A stretch of DNA of 64,000 nt from Rhizobium viscosum (GTDB lineage Bacteria; Pseudomonadota; Alphaproteobacteria; Rhizobiales; Rhizobiaceae). Shown here in pieces: positions 16,952 to 24,976 of the stretch. A program made the position numbers and the translations under genes. The notes under the pieces are model-generated. The model was not told the DNA's origin. It searched no databases and saw only the letters and a list, made by a program, of their open reading frames with translations. Where the stretch lies: NCBI RefSeq assembly GCF_014873945.1, contig NZ_JADBEC010000002.1, positions 1,116,001 to 1,180,000 on the forward strand. Reading direction: 5' to 3'. Every line of letters starts with the position of its first letter. The first letter of the stretch is position 1.

Positions 16952-17656
16952 TCACTCGACCTGAACGAAATCCGGATAGCGCTCGACAATACTGGAAACC
17001 ATGGAAAGAGTGCCGGAGAGATGCACCTTCATCGCCTCCTCGGCTCTGTCCGGATCGCCCGCAGCCAGCCCCTCGATGATGGCATCATGATTATCGACAA
17101 CTCGCCCTTTGCCGACATTCGGCAAGTTGAGTCGGCGAAGCCGGTCGATATGACCGCTGTGGCGCCGCACCACCGGCCACACATCTTCAAGCCCGGCCTC
17201 TTCATACAAGATGTAATGGAAAGCGCGGTCATGCCGCAGGAAATCACCGTACTCATCCGACGACACGAGCGTCTTAAGCTGCGCGTTGGCACTGATCAGG
17301 CGATCGATGAAACGCCGGTCCTGCTTGGAAGCAAGTTCGTGGACGATCTCCTGCTCGACGGCACGCCGCATGAAATGCGATTGCCTTGCAAGATTGATAT
17401 CGATCTTGGAAACGAGCGTTGCATACTGCGGATAGACCGTGACCAGCCCCTCTTCCTCCAACCGCATCAGAGCATCGCGAACCGGCGTCTGGCTAAGACC
17501 GAACTGCTTCTGCAACTCTACCCGGGATAGTGGGGTGCCGGGCGCGAGTTCCAGTTCTAGAATTTTTTCGCGGAGATATTCAACGATCTGCGGGGCGATT
17601 TGGCGCGTGCGGTCCAATCCGGTACGATGCTTGGCGAGGGGCAGATCAGAAGTCAC
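16952..17656 (-). CDS. GntR-family transcriptional regulator, FCD subfamily
   Basis: A 234-residue regulator: an N-terminal winged helix-turn-helix with LSRVELQKQFGLSQTPVRDA and LEEEGLVTVYPQ, then an all-helical FCD ligand domain containing the metal-site pattern D-(x)4-H (HDRAFHYILYEEAG) and the C-terminal H-x-x-(x)-I/L pattern (NHDAIIEGL, VHLSGTLSM). GTG 17656 is chosen because AGGAAG lies six bases upstream; TTG 17674 is the in-frame alternative. It is the likely ligand-responsive repressor of the divergent and flanking sugar-acid genes through the CACTAAT palindromes. Confidence 0.87.
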   Translation of the reverse strand: MTSDLPLAKHRTGLDRTRQIAPQIVEYLREKILELELAPGTPLSRVELQKQFGLSQTPVRDALMRLEEEGLVTVYPQYATLVSKIDINLARQSHFMRRAVEQEIVHELASKQDRRFIDRLISANAQLKTLVSSDEYGDFLRHDRAFHYILYEEAGLEDVWPVVRRHSGHIDRLRRLNLPNVGKGRVVDNHDAIIEGLAAGDPDRAEEAMKVHLSGTLSMVSSIVERYPDFVQVE

Positions 17657-17688
17657 AGACGTCTTCCTTTTCAAATCGTCTTTGACTG

Positions 17689-17704
17689 TTTTAATGCATT
17701 AATG
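17689..17704. promoter_or_regulatory. Degenerate copy of the CACTAATGCATTAGTG operator at GntR promoter
   Basis: TTTTAATGCATTAATG matches 12 of 16 positions of the operator core, including a perfect 12-bp inner palindrome TTAATGCATTAA. It lies 33 bp before the chosen GTG of the minus-strand GntR gene and just upstream of the divergent GntR gene, which fits autoregulation. Confidence 0.45.
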
Positions 17705-17773
17705 CTTTAGTGAAAAGCAGCTCGCTTGACTTGTGAAACCGACGGTAGAAAGCACGCCTCCTTGTCTGACGAT

Positions 17774-18493
17774 ATGAACCCTATAGCAGACATACCTGAA
17801 ATGAGACCCTCCAGCTATGCCGATCAGGTCTATGGTCATGTTTTGCAGGACATTTTGAAAGGCGTTTTTCCGCCAGGCAGCCGGTTGCCATCAGAAAGCG
17901 ATCTTTCCGACCGGTTCGGCGTCTCCCGCCCCGTCATCCGGGATGCGCTGGCACGCCTGCGGCTGGATGGCCTCGTGGAAGCCCGGCGCGGCAGTGGCAC
18001 CTATGTTCTGACCACGCCATCACGCAGTCTGCCGGATCTGGCCGATCTCACCGATATCTCGCGTTTCCTGCGTTATCAGGAACTGCGGTTCTGCGTCGAA
18101 GGCAATGCCGCGGCCCTTGCTGCCGAGCGGCGCACGGACAAGGCGCTCGGCGACATCATCGAAGCCCACGAGCAGTTTTCCAGCCAGGTCGCCCGCGGCC
18201 TGTTCCTGCCGGAAAGCGACCGCCGCTTTCACCTGTCGATCGCGGAGGCAACCGGCAACGAGTTTTTCAGCATGGCGCTCGAAGGCCCGAACGTTTCGCT
18301 CAGCAGCTTCATGAACGTGTCGCTGTCGCTGACCCGCTCGGGATCGCCGGCCCGCGCCCGCAAGGTTATCTGCGAACACGCCGATATCGTCGAAGCGATC
18401 CGCAACAAGGACCCCATCTGGGCCCGGGTGGCCATGGAAAGCCATATTCTCCAGGCACGCCGGCGCATGACGAATGGCGATCTCGACCCTTGA
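17774..18493 (+). CDS. GntR-family transcriptional regulator, FadR/FCD subfamily
   Basis: About 239 residues. The winged helix-turn-helix is textbook: SRLPSESDLSDRFGVSRPVI, RDALARLRLDGLVEARRGSG and TYV. The FCD domain follows, with SDRRFHLSIAEATGN as ligand/metal motif and EHADIVEAI near the C-terminus. ATG 17774 is preferred over an upstream in-frame TTG at 17726; neither has a strong Shine-Dalgarno, so the start is uncertain. It is transcribed toward the DHDPS-family lyase gene. A TGTAA-N7-TTACA inverted repeat just after its stop may be its own target. Confidence 0.85.
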   Translation: MNPIADIPEMRPSSYADQVYGHVLQDILKGVFPPGSRLPSESDLSDRFGVSRPVIRDALARLRLDGLVEARRGSGTYVLTTPSRSLPDLADLTDISRFLRYQELRFCVEGNAAALAAERRTDKALGDIIEAHEQFSSQVARGLFLPESDRRFHLSIAEATGNEFFSMALEGPNVSLSSFMNVSLSLTRSGSPARARKVICEHADIVEAIRNKDPIWARVAMESHILQARRRMTNGDLDP

Positions 18494-18502
18494 AAGCGGA
18501 TA

Positions 18503-18519
18503 TGTAATTTTTATTTACA
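18503..18519. promoter_or_regulatory. TGTAA-N7-TTACA inverted repeat upstream of DHDPS-family gene
   Basis: Positions 18503-18507 and 18515-18519 form perfect five-base arms around an AT-only spacer. It sits between the GntR stop and the lyase start, a plausible operator for the FadR-type regulator. The short arms mean chance occurrence is possible. Confidence 0.4.
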
Positions 18520-18543
18520 ACTTTTCCCGGATTCAGTAAGGAT

Positions 18544-18566
18544 AGTTGACTTCAGGAGGGTCAACT
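18544..18566 (+). promoter_or_regulatory. Hairpin presenting the Shine-Dalgarno in its loop, directly before ATG
   Basis: AGTTGAC (18544-18550) and its exact complement GTCAACT (18560-18566) flank TTCAGGAGG. The hairpin ends at the base before ATG 18567. The strong ribosome-binding site would be displayed in the nine-base loop, a possible translation-control element. Confidence 0.5.
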
Positions 18567-19526
18567 ATGCAACAAGCACTTGCTCCGACCGACTACGCAT
18601 CATCCGTGGTCGCCGTGCCTCCCATCGCGCTCAATGCCGATTATTCGGTGAATACCGGCGCCAACGAGGCCATCATCAAGCATATCGAAGCGGGCGGCGT
18701 GAACATCCTGCTCTATGGCGGCAATGCCAATCTCTATCATTTCGGCCTCGACGACTACCGAGCCGCCATGGAAGCGATCAAGGCATCCGCCGCACCGACG
18801 ACGCATCTCATCACCTCGGTCGGCAACGACTTCGGCAAGGCGATGGCGCAGGTGCCGATCGTCCGCGATCTCGGCTTCAGGAATGTCATGGTCCTGCCGA
18901 CCAACTTCCCGGCCGATCCGGCAGGCGTCGCCCATGGCGTACGCAAACTCGCCGCCGCCTTCGGAAGCGGCCTCATCCTCTATCTCAAGCGCGAGAACTA
19001 TGTCGAGCCGGACGAGTTGGCTAAACTGATTGCGGAAAAGGCGGTAAGGTTCGTCAAATACGCCGTCGAAAAACCGGACGCTGCCGACGACCCCTATCTC
19101 GACGCCGTGCTTTCGGCGATCGGGGCGGAGCATGTGGCAAGCGGCATGGGCGAAACGCCGATCCACGATCATCTCGCCAAGCGCAAGCTGACAACCTACA
19201 CGTCGGGCGCCGTCTGCATCGCGCCTGCTGCCGCTTCCGAGCTTCTTGCGCTCTACAAGGCCGACCGTGCTGCGGAGGCTTTCGAACTCAGCATGCCGTT
19301 TCTGCATTTCGAAAAGGTACGGCTGACGCTCGGTGGTCTTCAGGTTCTGCACGACGGCTTACGGCTGTCAGGCGTTGCCGACACAGGCCCGCTGATGCCG
19401 ATGGTTTCGAACCTGCCTGCCGACAGGCTGGCTCCGGTCCGGGAGGCTGTCGAGGCCCTGAAAACAGCGGAGGAACAGGCAATTTCGCGGACACTGGAAA
19501 ACCGGAAACGCGGCGTTAGCGTTTAG
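18567..19526 (+). CDS. Dihydrodipicolinate synthase-family lyase/dehydratase
   Basis: A 319-residue TIM-barrel protein of the DHDPS/N-acetylneuraminate lyase family. The Schiff-base lysine is K164 (RFVKYAVEK) and a barrel tyrosine is seen in GLILYLKRENY. Family members split or dehydrate 2-keto-3-deoxy acids via a lysine imine. Beside an IlvD/Edd dehydratase and a ketoglutarate-semialdehyde-type dehydrogenase, a 2-keto-3-deoxy-acid dehydratase or aldolase is expected. One oddity is that the usual GGTGE substrate motif reads GGNAN (residues 51-55), so it does not match ordinary DHDPS, KdgD or aldolase pockets. ATG 18567 follows AGGAGGG; an upstream in-frame ATG at 18546 lies inside the leader hairpin. 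Confidence 0.82.
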   Translation: MQQALAPTDYASSVVAVPPIALNADYSVNTGANEAIIKHIEAGGVNILLYGGNANLYHFGLDDYRAAMEAIKASAAPTTHLITSVGNDFGKAMAQVPIVRDLGFRNVMVLPTNFPADPAGVAHGVRKLAAAFGSGLILYLKRENYVEPDELAKLIAEKAVRFVKYAVEKPDAADDPYLDAVLSAIGAEHVASGMGETPIHDHLAKRKLTTYTSGAVCIAPAAASELLALYKADRAAEAFELSMPFLHFEKVRLTLGGLQVLHDGLRLSGVADTGPLMPMVSNLPADRLAPVREAVEALKTAEEQAISRTLENRKRGVSV

Positions 19527-19546
19527 TTGACAGTTCTGCGTATCTA

Positions 19547-19562
19547 CACTAATACATTAGTG
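19547..19562. promoter_or_regulatory. CACTAAT-AC-ATTAGTG operator upstream of importer operon
   Basis: Perfect seven-base arms around AC, matching the core of the 16791-16812 palindrome in 15 of 16 positions. It lies about 100 bp before the binding-protein start at 19665 and a near-repeat (CCTAGTGTG) follows. It probably links the importer to the dehydratase regulon. Confidence 0.65.
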
Positions 19563-19664
19563 CCCTAGTGTGTTTTAGGCAGCGTGGAGGCGCTGCCGCC
19601 GGCCTCGTGCAACCTGCGCGGGGAAAGGCAATATTCACATCGAAGTCTTTATCTTGGAGGAGAA

Positions 19665-21179
19665 ATGACAATGGCGATGAAATTCTCAAGGGGCGTTTCG
19701 GCTGGGCTGATGACGATCCTGCTCTCCGGCGCAGCCCATGCTGCCGAAGGGGAAATCAAGATCGTACTGCCCGAGCAGCCCGCCAACCTTGAACCCTGTC
19801 GCTCGATCCGCTCCGATATCGGGCGGGTGATCAATTCCAACATCACGGAAACCCTGACTAATATCGAACCGGAAAAGGGCACGGTCGCGCCGTGGCTCGC
19901 CGAAAGCTGGGAACAGGTCAACGACCTCACCTGGCGCATTCATCTGAAATCCGGCGTCAAGTTTCAGGATGGCGCAGAGTTCAATGCCGAGGCCGTCGCC
20001 AAGTCAATCGACCGCCTGATGAACCCCAAGCTCACCTGCGACAGCCGCTCCAAATTCGGCGACGTCAAGCTGACCCCGAAGGCGATCGATGCGACGACGC
20101 TCGAAATCACGTCCGACAGCCCCATCCCCATTATGCCGACGCTGCTCGGCACGGTGCAGATCGTCTCGCCCAACATGCCCTTCGACACCGAGACCAACGC
20201 GCCAGTCGGCACCGGTCCCTATACGCTCGAAAGCGCAGGCAACGAACAGATTGTTCTCGCCCGCAGCGACAGCTACTGGGGCGCAAAGCCCGAAGTGACG
20301 AAGGCGACCTTCGTCTGGCGCAATGAATCCGCCATCCGCGCGGCCATGGTGGAATCCGGCGAGGCCGACATGACGCCGTCGCTCGCCGTGCAGGACGCCA
20401 CCAACCCCGACGCCGACTTCGCCTATCTGAACTCCGAAACAACGCGCATGCGCATCGATGCGGAGATTCCGCCGCTCAACGACGTGCGCGTACGCAAGGC
20501 GCTGAACCTTGCCATCGACTGGGACGGCATGGGCGAAGCACTGTTCGGCAAGGACGTGCTGCGAGCATCGCAGATGGTGGTTCCCGGCGTGCTCGGCCAT
20601 AACCCGGACATCAAGCCCTGGCCCTATGATCCCGAGCAGGCAAAGAAGCTGATCGAGGAAGCCAAGGCGGACGGCGTTCCGGTCGATACCGAGATCGTCA
20701 TCATCGGTCGCAACGGCTTCTTCCCGAATTCAGCTGAGTCGCTGGAAGCGATGATGGCGATGTGGCAGGAAATCGGCCTCAAGGTTTCGCTGCGCCAGCT
20801 CGAAGCCGCAGACTGGGTGCGTTATCTCGACAAACCCTTTCCGCAGGGCCGCGGCCCGACGCTCTTCCAGCAGCAGCATGACAACAACACCGGCGACGCC
20901 GGCTTCACCGCCCCGGTCATGTTCCTGAGCGAAGGCCAATATTCGACGATTGCCGATCCCGCACTCGATGTCGTCCTGAAAAAGGCGATGACGGCGACCG
21001 GCACGGAGCGCGAAAAGCTCTTCCAGGAAGCCTTCCTCAAGGTTCATGACGAGATCGTCGCCGATATCCCGATGTATCACATGATCGGCTATGTACGCGT
21101 CGGCAACCGCCTGGACTGGAAACCGGACCTGAAGACGAACAGCGAAATCGCGCTGTCCCAGATCAAGTTCAAGGACTAA
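19665..21179 (+). CDS. Family 5 (DppA/OppA-type) solute-binding protein
   Basis: A 504-residue periplasmic protein. ATG 19665 follows GGAGG at 19656-19660, then a signal peptide ending Ala-Ala-His-Ala before AEGEIKI. Cluster C features include LAESWEQVNDLTWRIHLKSG, VKFQDGAEFNAEAVAKS, GTGPYTL and DVRVRKALNLAIDW. It captures the substrate for the permeases and ATPase encoded next. Family 5 proteins bind peptides but also opines, oligosaccharides and other solutes. The operator shared with sugar-acid genes suggests a sugar-acid-containing ligand, which is an inference. A hairpin after the stop may favour its higher expression. Confidence 0.88.
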   Translation: MTMAMKFSRGVSAGLMTILLSGAAHAAEGEIKIVLPEQPANLEPCRSIRSDIGRVINSNITETLTNIEPEKGTVAPWLAESWEQVNDLTWRIHLKSGVKFQDGAEFNAEAVAKSIDRLMNPKLTCDSRSKFGDVKLTPKAIDATTLEITSDSPIPIMPTLLGTVQIVSPNMPFDTETNAPVGTGPYTLESAGNEQIVLARSDSYWGAKPEVTKATFVWRNESAIRAAMVESGEADMTPSLAVQDATNPDADFAYLNSETTRMRIDAEIPPLNDVRVRKALNLAIDWDGMGEALFGKDVLRASQMVVPGVLGHNPDIKPWPYDPEQAKKLIEEAKADGVPVDTEIVIIGRNGFFPNSAESLEAMMAMWQEIGLKVSLRQLEAADWVRYLDKPFPQGRGPTLFQQQHDNNTGDAGFTAPVMFLSEGQYSTIADPALDVVLKKAMTATGTEREKLFQEAFLKVHDEIVADIPMYHMIGYVRVGNRLDWKPDLKTNSEIALSQIKFKD

Positions 21180-21191
21180 CCTTGGTTTAAT

Positions 21192-21214
21192 GCACGGCGG
21201 CGCGACCGCCGTGC
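21192..21214 (+). terminator. Stem-loop with T-rich tail between binding protein and permease genes
   Basis: GCACGGCGG and CCGCCGTGC form a perfect nine-base stem around CGCGA, followed by CCCTTTTTCCCTTTT. It looks like a leaky intrinsic terminator or mRNA-stabilising hairpin, often found after binding-protein genes to raise their dosage over the permeases. Confidence 0.65.
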
Positions 21215-21241
21215 CCTTTTTCCCTTTTCGCTGTGTAAGGA

Positions 21242-22171
21242 ATGGCTGTGCTTGGCTTTATCCTGAGACGTTCGGCCCAGAGCCTGATCGCCGTGATCGG
21301 CCTGCTCGTGCTCGTCTTTTTCCTGTCGCGCCTCACCGGCGATCCGGCCTATCTCTATCTGCCGCTGGATTCCTCCGAAGCGCAGCGCCAGGCCTTCTCC
21401 GAAGCCCACGGTTTCAACGACCCGCTTTACGTTCAGTTCGGCCGCTATCTGTTCGGTGTCGCCAATCTCGATTTCGGCACGGCGCTCAGCCGCAACCGGC
21501 CGGCGATGGAAGTTGCGCTCGAAGCCTTTCCGCAGACCCTGAAGCTTGCGGTAATCGCCATGACACTAGCGCTGACGCTGGCGATCGTCGTCGGCTCACT
21601 GGCGGCGGCAAAGCCCGACAGCCTGTTCGACCGCCTTGCCAGCACCGCCTCTCTTGCTGGCGCCAGCGCCCCGGATTTCTGGGTGGCGATCGTTGCCATC
21701 CTCATCTTCTCCGTCGGCCTCGGCCTGCTGCCGACCTCGGGCACGGGTACGCCGCTGCATTGGATCATGCCTATTTTCGTCCTGACGCTCCGACCCTTCG
21801 GTCTTCTGGTTCAGGTGGTGCGCGGTACGATGATCAGTGCGCTCGCCTCGCCCTATGTGAAGACGGCGCGCGCCAAGGGCGTGCAGCGCTCGCAGATCAT
21901 CTTCCGCCATGCGCTCCGGAACTCCTTGCTGCCGGTCATCACCGTTGCCGGCGACCTCGCCGCAAGCCTCGTCAATGGCGCCGTCGTCGTCGAATCCATC
22001 TTCGGTTGGCCGGGCATCGGCAAGCTTATGATCGATGCGATCATCCGGCGCGATTTCGCCCTGATCCAGGCGACAGTGCTGATCACAGCCGTCGCGATCT
22101 TCGTTCTCAACATCCTGATCGACCTTCTTTACGCAGGGCTCGACCCGCGCATCAGGTTTCAAGCGAAATGA
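21242..22171 (+). CDS. Dpp/Opp-type ABC permease (DppB-like)
   Basis: A 309-residue inner-membrane permease with six predicted helices. The N-terminal RRSAQSLIAVIGLLVLVF is typical of DppB, and the cytoplasmic coupling (EAA) loop reads VKTARAKGVQRSQIIFRHAL. The VVVESIFGWPGIGKL stretch is conserved. AAGGA abuts ATG 21242 directly, so GTG 21248 may be the true start. It overlaps the next permease by ATGA. It forms the translocation pore with its partner. Confidence 0.9.
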   Translation: MAVLGFILRRSAQSLIAVIGLLVLVFFLSRLTGDPAYLYLPLDSSEAQRQAFSEAHGFNDPLYVQFGRYLFGVANLDFGTALSRNRPAMEVALEAFPQTLKLAVIAMTLALTLAIVVGSLAAAKPDSLFDRLASTASLAGASAPDFWVAIVAILIFSVGLGLLPTSGTGTPLHWIMPIFVLTLRPFGLLVQVVRGTMISALASPYVKTARAKGVQRSQIIFRHALRNSLLPVITVAGDLAASLVNGAVVVESIFGWPGIGKLMIDAIIRRDFALIQATVLITAVAIFVLNILIDLLYAGLDPRIRFQAK

Positions 22172-23115
22172 GTATGCCAGCGATGACCGTCTCCGCAGAC
22201 ACCAAGCCAAAGACGGCCGGACGTTTTCACGTCCTGCGTCTGGTTGCCCGCAACAAGCTGGCGCTGGCCGCCGTGATCTTCCTCGGCCTCGTCGTGCTCT
22301 GTGCCATCTTAGGCCCTTGGCTGGTCGGCGACCTGATCGACAAGCCGAACTTCCGCGCCCGCAACATGGCACCGTTCAGCTTCGCCCAGGGCTGGGCCTA
22401 TGTCCTCGGCGCCGATACGCTTGGCCGCAGTCTCCTCGCCCGCCTGATCGTCGGCGCGCAGAACACGCTCGGCATTGCCCTCTTCGCCGTGTTCTTCTCG
22501 ATGCTGATCGGAGGCTTCCTCGGCCTGATCGCCGGCTACTCGCGCGGCCTGCTCAGCAACATCATCCTGCGTGTCGCCGATATCGTCATGAGCTTCCCTT
22601 CGCTGCTCCTGGCGCTGATCGTGCTCTTCAGCCTCGGTCCCTCGGTCACCAACCTCATTATCGTGCTCGCCGTGACCCGTATTCCGATCTACCTGCGCAC
22701 CACGCGCGCCGAGGTGCTAGAAGTGCGTGAGCGCATGTTCGTCAGTGCTGCCATGGCGCTCGGCGCCGGTCACATGCGGATCGTCTTTCGCCATATCGCC
22801 CCGATCGTGCTGCCGACGCTCGTCACCATCGGTGCCATCGATTTTGCGACCGTGGTTCTTGCCGAATCCTCGCTGAGCTTCCTCGGCCTCGGCATCCAGA
22901 CACCGGAGTTCACCTGGGGCGCTATGGTTGCAACCGGCCGCGGCTATCTCGCTAACGCCTGGTGGATCGCCTTCTGGCCCGGCCTTGCCATCCTTGTCAC
23001 GACGCTCTCGCTCAACATTCTCTCCAACTGGTGGCGCACCTATGCCGATCCGCAGCAGCGCTGGCGCATCGAGCTTGCCCGCTCGAAAAAGGGAATTCCG
23101 GAGAAACGCACATGA
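22168..23115 (+). CDS. Dpp/Opp-type ABC permease (DppC-like)
   Basis: A 315-residue permease. The N-terminal cytosolic tail and first helix resemble DppC (RLVARNKLALAAVIFLGL). The ADTLGRSLLARLIVGAQ segment and the coupling loop ERMFVSAAMALGAGHMRI with VLAESSLSFLGLG are family hallmarks. Start ATG 22168 overlaps the previous stop; a very long upstream extension in the same frame runs through the first permease gene and is not real. It pairs with the DppB-like subunit and is driven by the fused ATPase. Confidence 0.92.
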   Translation: MSMPAMTVSADTKPKTAGRFHVLRLVARNKLALAAVIFLGLVVLCAILGPWLVGDLIDKPNFRARNMAPFSFAQGWAYVLGADTLGRSLLARLIVGAQNTLGIALFAVFFSMLIGGFLGLIAGYSRGLLSNIILRVADIVMSFPSLLLALIVLFSLGPSVTNLIIVLAVTRIPIYLRTTRAEVLEVRERMFVSAAMALGAGHMRIVFRHIAPIVLPTLVTIGAIDFATVVLAESSLSFLGLGIQTPEFTWGAMVATGRGYLANAWWIAFWPGLAILVTTLSLNILSNWWRTYADPQQRWRIELARSKKGIPEKRT

Positions 23116-24776
23116 CGGCCCCTCATCTGCAATCTGCACATCTGCTTGAAGTGAAGGATCTCACTGTCGACTTCCTGTCGCTGGGCGGCGCTTTCCGGGC
23201 CACCAACGGCGTCAGCTTCCATGTTGACGCCGGCGAAACGCTAGTCATCCTCGGCGAGTCCGGATCCGGCAAATCCGTGAGCGCCAGCGCCATCATGGGC
23301 CTTATCGACACACCGCCCGGCGAGATCTGTTCCGGCACGATCACCTATCGCGGCAAGAACCTCGACAAGTGCAGCATCGAGGAACGCCGCGACCTGAATG
23401 GCAAGAAGATCGCCATGATCTTTCAGGACCCGCTGTCGCATCTCAATCCCGTTTATCCGATCGGCTGGCAGCTTGCGGAAGTCTTTTCCGCCCATGGATT
23501 GGCGACCGGCGCGGAAGCCCGCGCAAAGGCGATCGACATCCTCGGCCGCGTCGGCATTCCCGAGCCGGAAAAACGCATCGACCAGCATCCGCATCAGTTT
23601 TCCGGCGGCCAGCGTCAGCGCATCATGATCGGGATGGCAATTGCGCTGCGCCCGGAAATCCTGATCGCCGACGAGCCGACGACGGCGCTAGACGTCAGCG
23701 TTCAGGCGCAGATCCTCGATCTCCTGAAAAAGCTGCAGGCCGAGGATGGTCTAGCGATCATCATGATCACCCACGATCTCGAAGTTGCGGCCTCGATGGC
23801 CGACCGCGTCATCGTCATGAATTCCGGCCGGATCGTCGAAGAGGGTGAAGCCCGCGCGGTCTTCGAAAATCCGCAGCACAGTTATACCCGCACCCTGATC
23901 AACGCCCTGCCGCACGACACCCCCGGGGGCGGAGGCCGCCGCTCGACCATCGAGACCGGCAAGCCGATCCTCGAGGTGAAGAACCTCAACAAGTTCTACG
24001 GCCTTTCCTCCGGCTTCTTCGGGAAACATACGCAGCTGCATGCCGTAAAGGAGCTGAGCTTCACTGTTGCGAAGGGCGAGACGGTCGGCATTGTCGGCGA
24101 AAGCGGCTCGGGAAAATCCACCGTGGCGCGCGTTCTCCTGCGGCTGAACGAGGTATCGAGCGGTGAAGCGCTGTTCCAGGGTCGCGACATCTTTCAGATG
24201 GGCGCAAAGGAACTACTGACTTTCCGGCGCAAGGTACAGATGGTGTTCCAGGACCCATACAGCTCCATGAACCCGCGCATGACCATCTTCGATATCGTCT
24301 CGGAACCATGGCGCATCCACAAGGATATCCTCGACAAGCCGCGCTGGCGCGACCGCGTCGTCGAGCTGCTCGGCCTCGTGGGGCTGAAGCCGGAACATGC
24401 AGATCGTTATCCGCACCAGTTTTCCGGCGGCCAGCGCCAGCGCATCGCCATTGCACGGGCGCTCGCCTGTGAACCCGAACTGATCGTCTGCGACGAAGCC
24501 GTGTCGGCCCTCGACGTCTCCGTGCAGGTGCAGGTCATCGACCTGCTGGCACAGCTGCGCGACCGGCTCGGCCTCGCCTATATCTTCATCACCCATGACC
24601 TGCCGATCGTGCGCCACTTCGCCGACCACATCATCGTGATGAAGAGCGGCGCGATCGTCGAACATGCCCGCACCGATGACATCTTCCGCAATCCGCAGCA
24701 TCCCTATACGCGCCAGCTGATGAATGCGACGCCAAGACCGAAATGGGAAACCGAACCGGCAGCCGTGCCGGCATGA
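23112..24776 (+). CDS. Fused two-domain Dpp/Opp-type ABC ATPase (DppD-DppF fusion)
   Basis: A 554-residue protein with two complete nucleotide-binding domains. The first has GESGSGKSVSA, SGGQRQRIMIGMA and ILIADEPTTALDVS. The second has GESGSGKSTVARV, SGGQRQRIAIARAL and a Walker B of LIVCDEAVSALD, where the usual Pro after Glu is Ala-Val. Fusion of the DppD and DppF halves is seen in GsiA-type systems. Start ATG 23112 overlaps the permease stop. It ends the importer operon, and a short GC-rich hairpin at 24791-24807 follows. Confidence 0.92.
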   Translation: MTAPHLQSAHLLEVKDLTVDFLSLGGAFRATNGVSFHVDAGETLVILGESGSGKSVSASAIMGLIDTPPGEICSGTITYRGKNLDKCSIEERRDLNGKKIAMIFQDPLSHLNPVYPIGWQLAEVFSAHGLATGAEARAKAIDILGRVGIPEPEKRIDQHPHQFSGGQRQRIMIGMAIALRPEILIADEPTTALDVSVQAQILDLLKKLQAEDGLAIIMITHDLEVAASMADRVIVMNSGRIVEEGEARAVFENPQHSYTRTLINALPHDTPGGGGRRSTIETGKPILEVKNLNKFYGLSSGFFGKHTQLHAVKELSFTVAKGETVGIVGESGSGKSTVARVLLRLNEVSSGEALFQGRDIFQMGAKELLTFRRKVQMVFQDPYSSMNPRMTIFDIVSEPWRIHKDILDKPRWRDRVVELLGLVGLKPEHADRYPHQFSGGQRQRIAIARALACEPELIVCDEAVSALDVSVQVQVIDLLAQLRDRLGLAYIFITHDLPIVRHFADHIIVMKSGAIVEHARTDDIFRNPQHPYTRQLMNATPRPKWETEPAAVPA

Positions 24777-24790
24777 GGCCCTGTTCCATG

Positions 24791-24807
24791 CCCGCGATCA
24801 TCGCGGG
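24791..24807 (+). terminator. Weak GC-rich hairpin after ABC operon
   Basis: CCCGCGA and TCGCGGG form a perfect seven-base stem with a TCA loop shortly after the ATPase stop. No T-run follows, so it is at best part of a factor-dependent end. Confidence 0.3.
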
Positions 24808-24976
24808 GCGCGCTGTTCATGGCCGGCAATTCGCTTGTCGCCGCCATGGACGGCGTGATCGTTGACCGATTGCCGGTGAGCTCCATCCTCTCGGGATCGT
24901 CTTGTTTCGCAATCTCTTCAGCCTTCTTGCGCTCGATGCGATCTTTCTGTCACTTTCCATTTAATTTGGTTCTTCC

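Noticed and set aside
24777..24976. Further gene fragment before the LivF remnant
   Set aside because: Short hydrophobic frames exist on the plus strand but none matches a family I recognise and all are interrupted.
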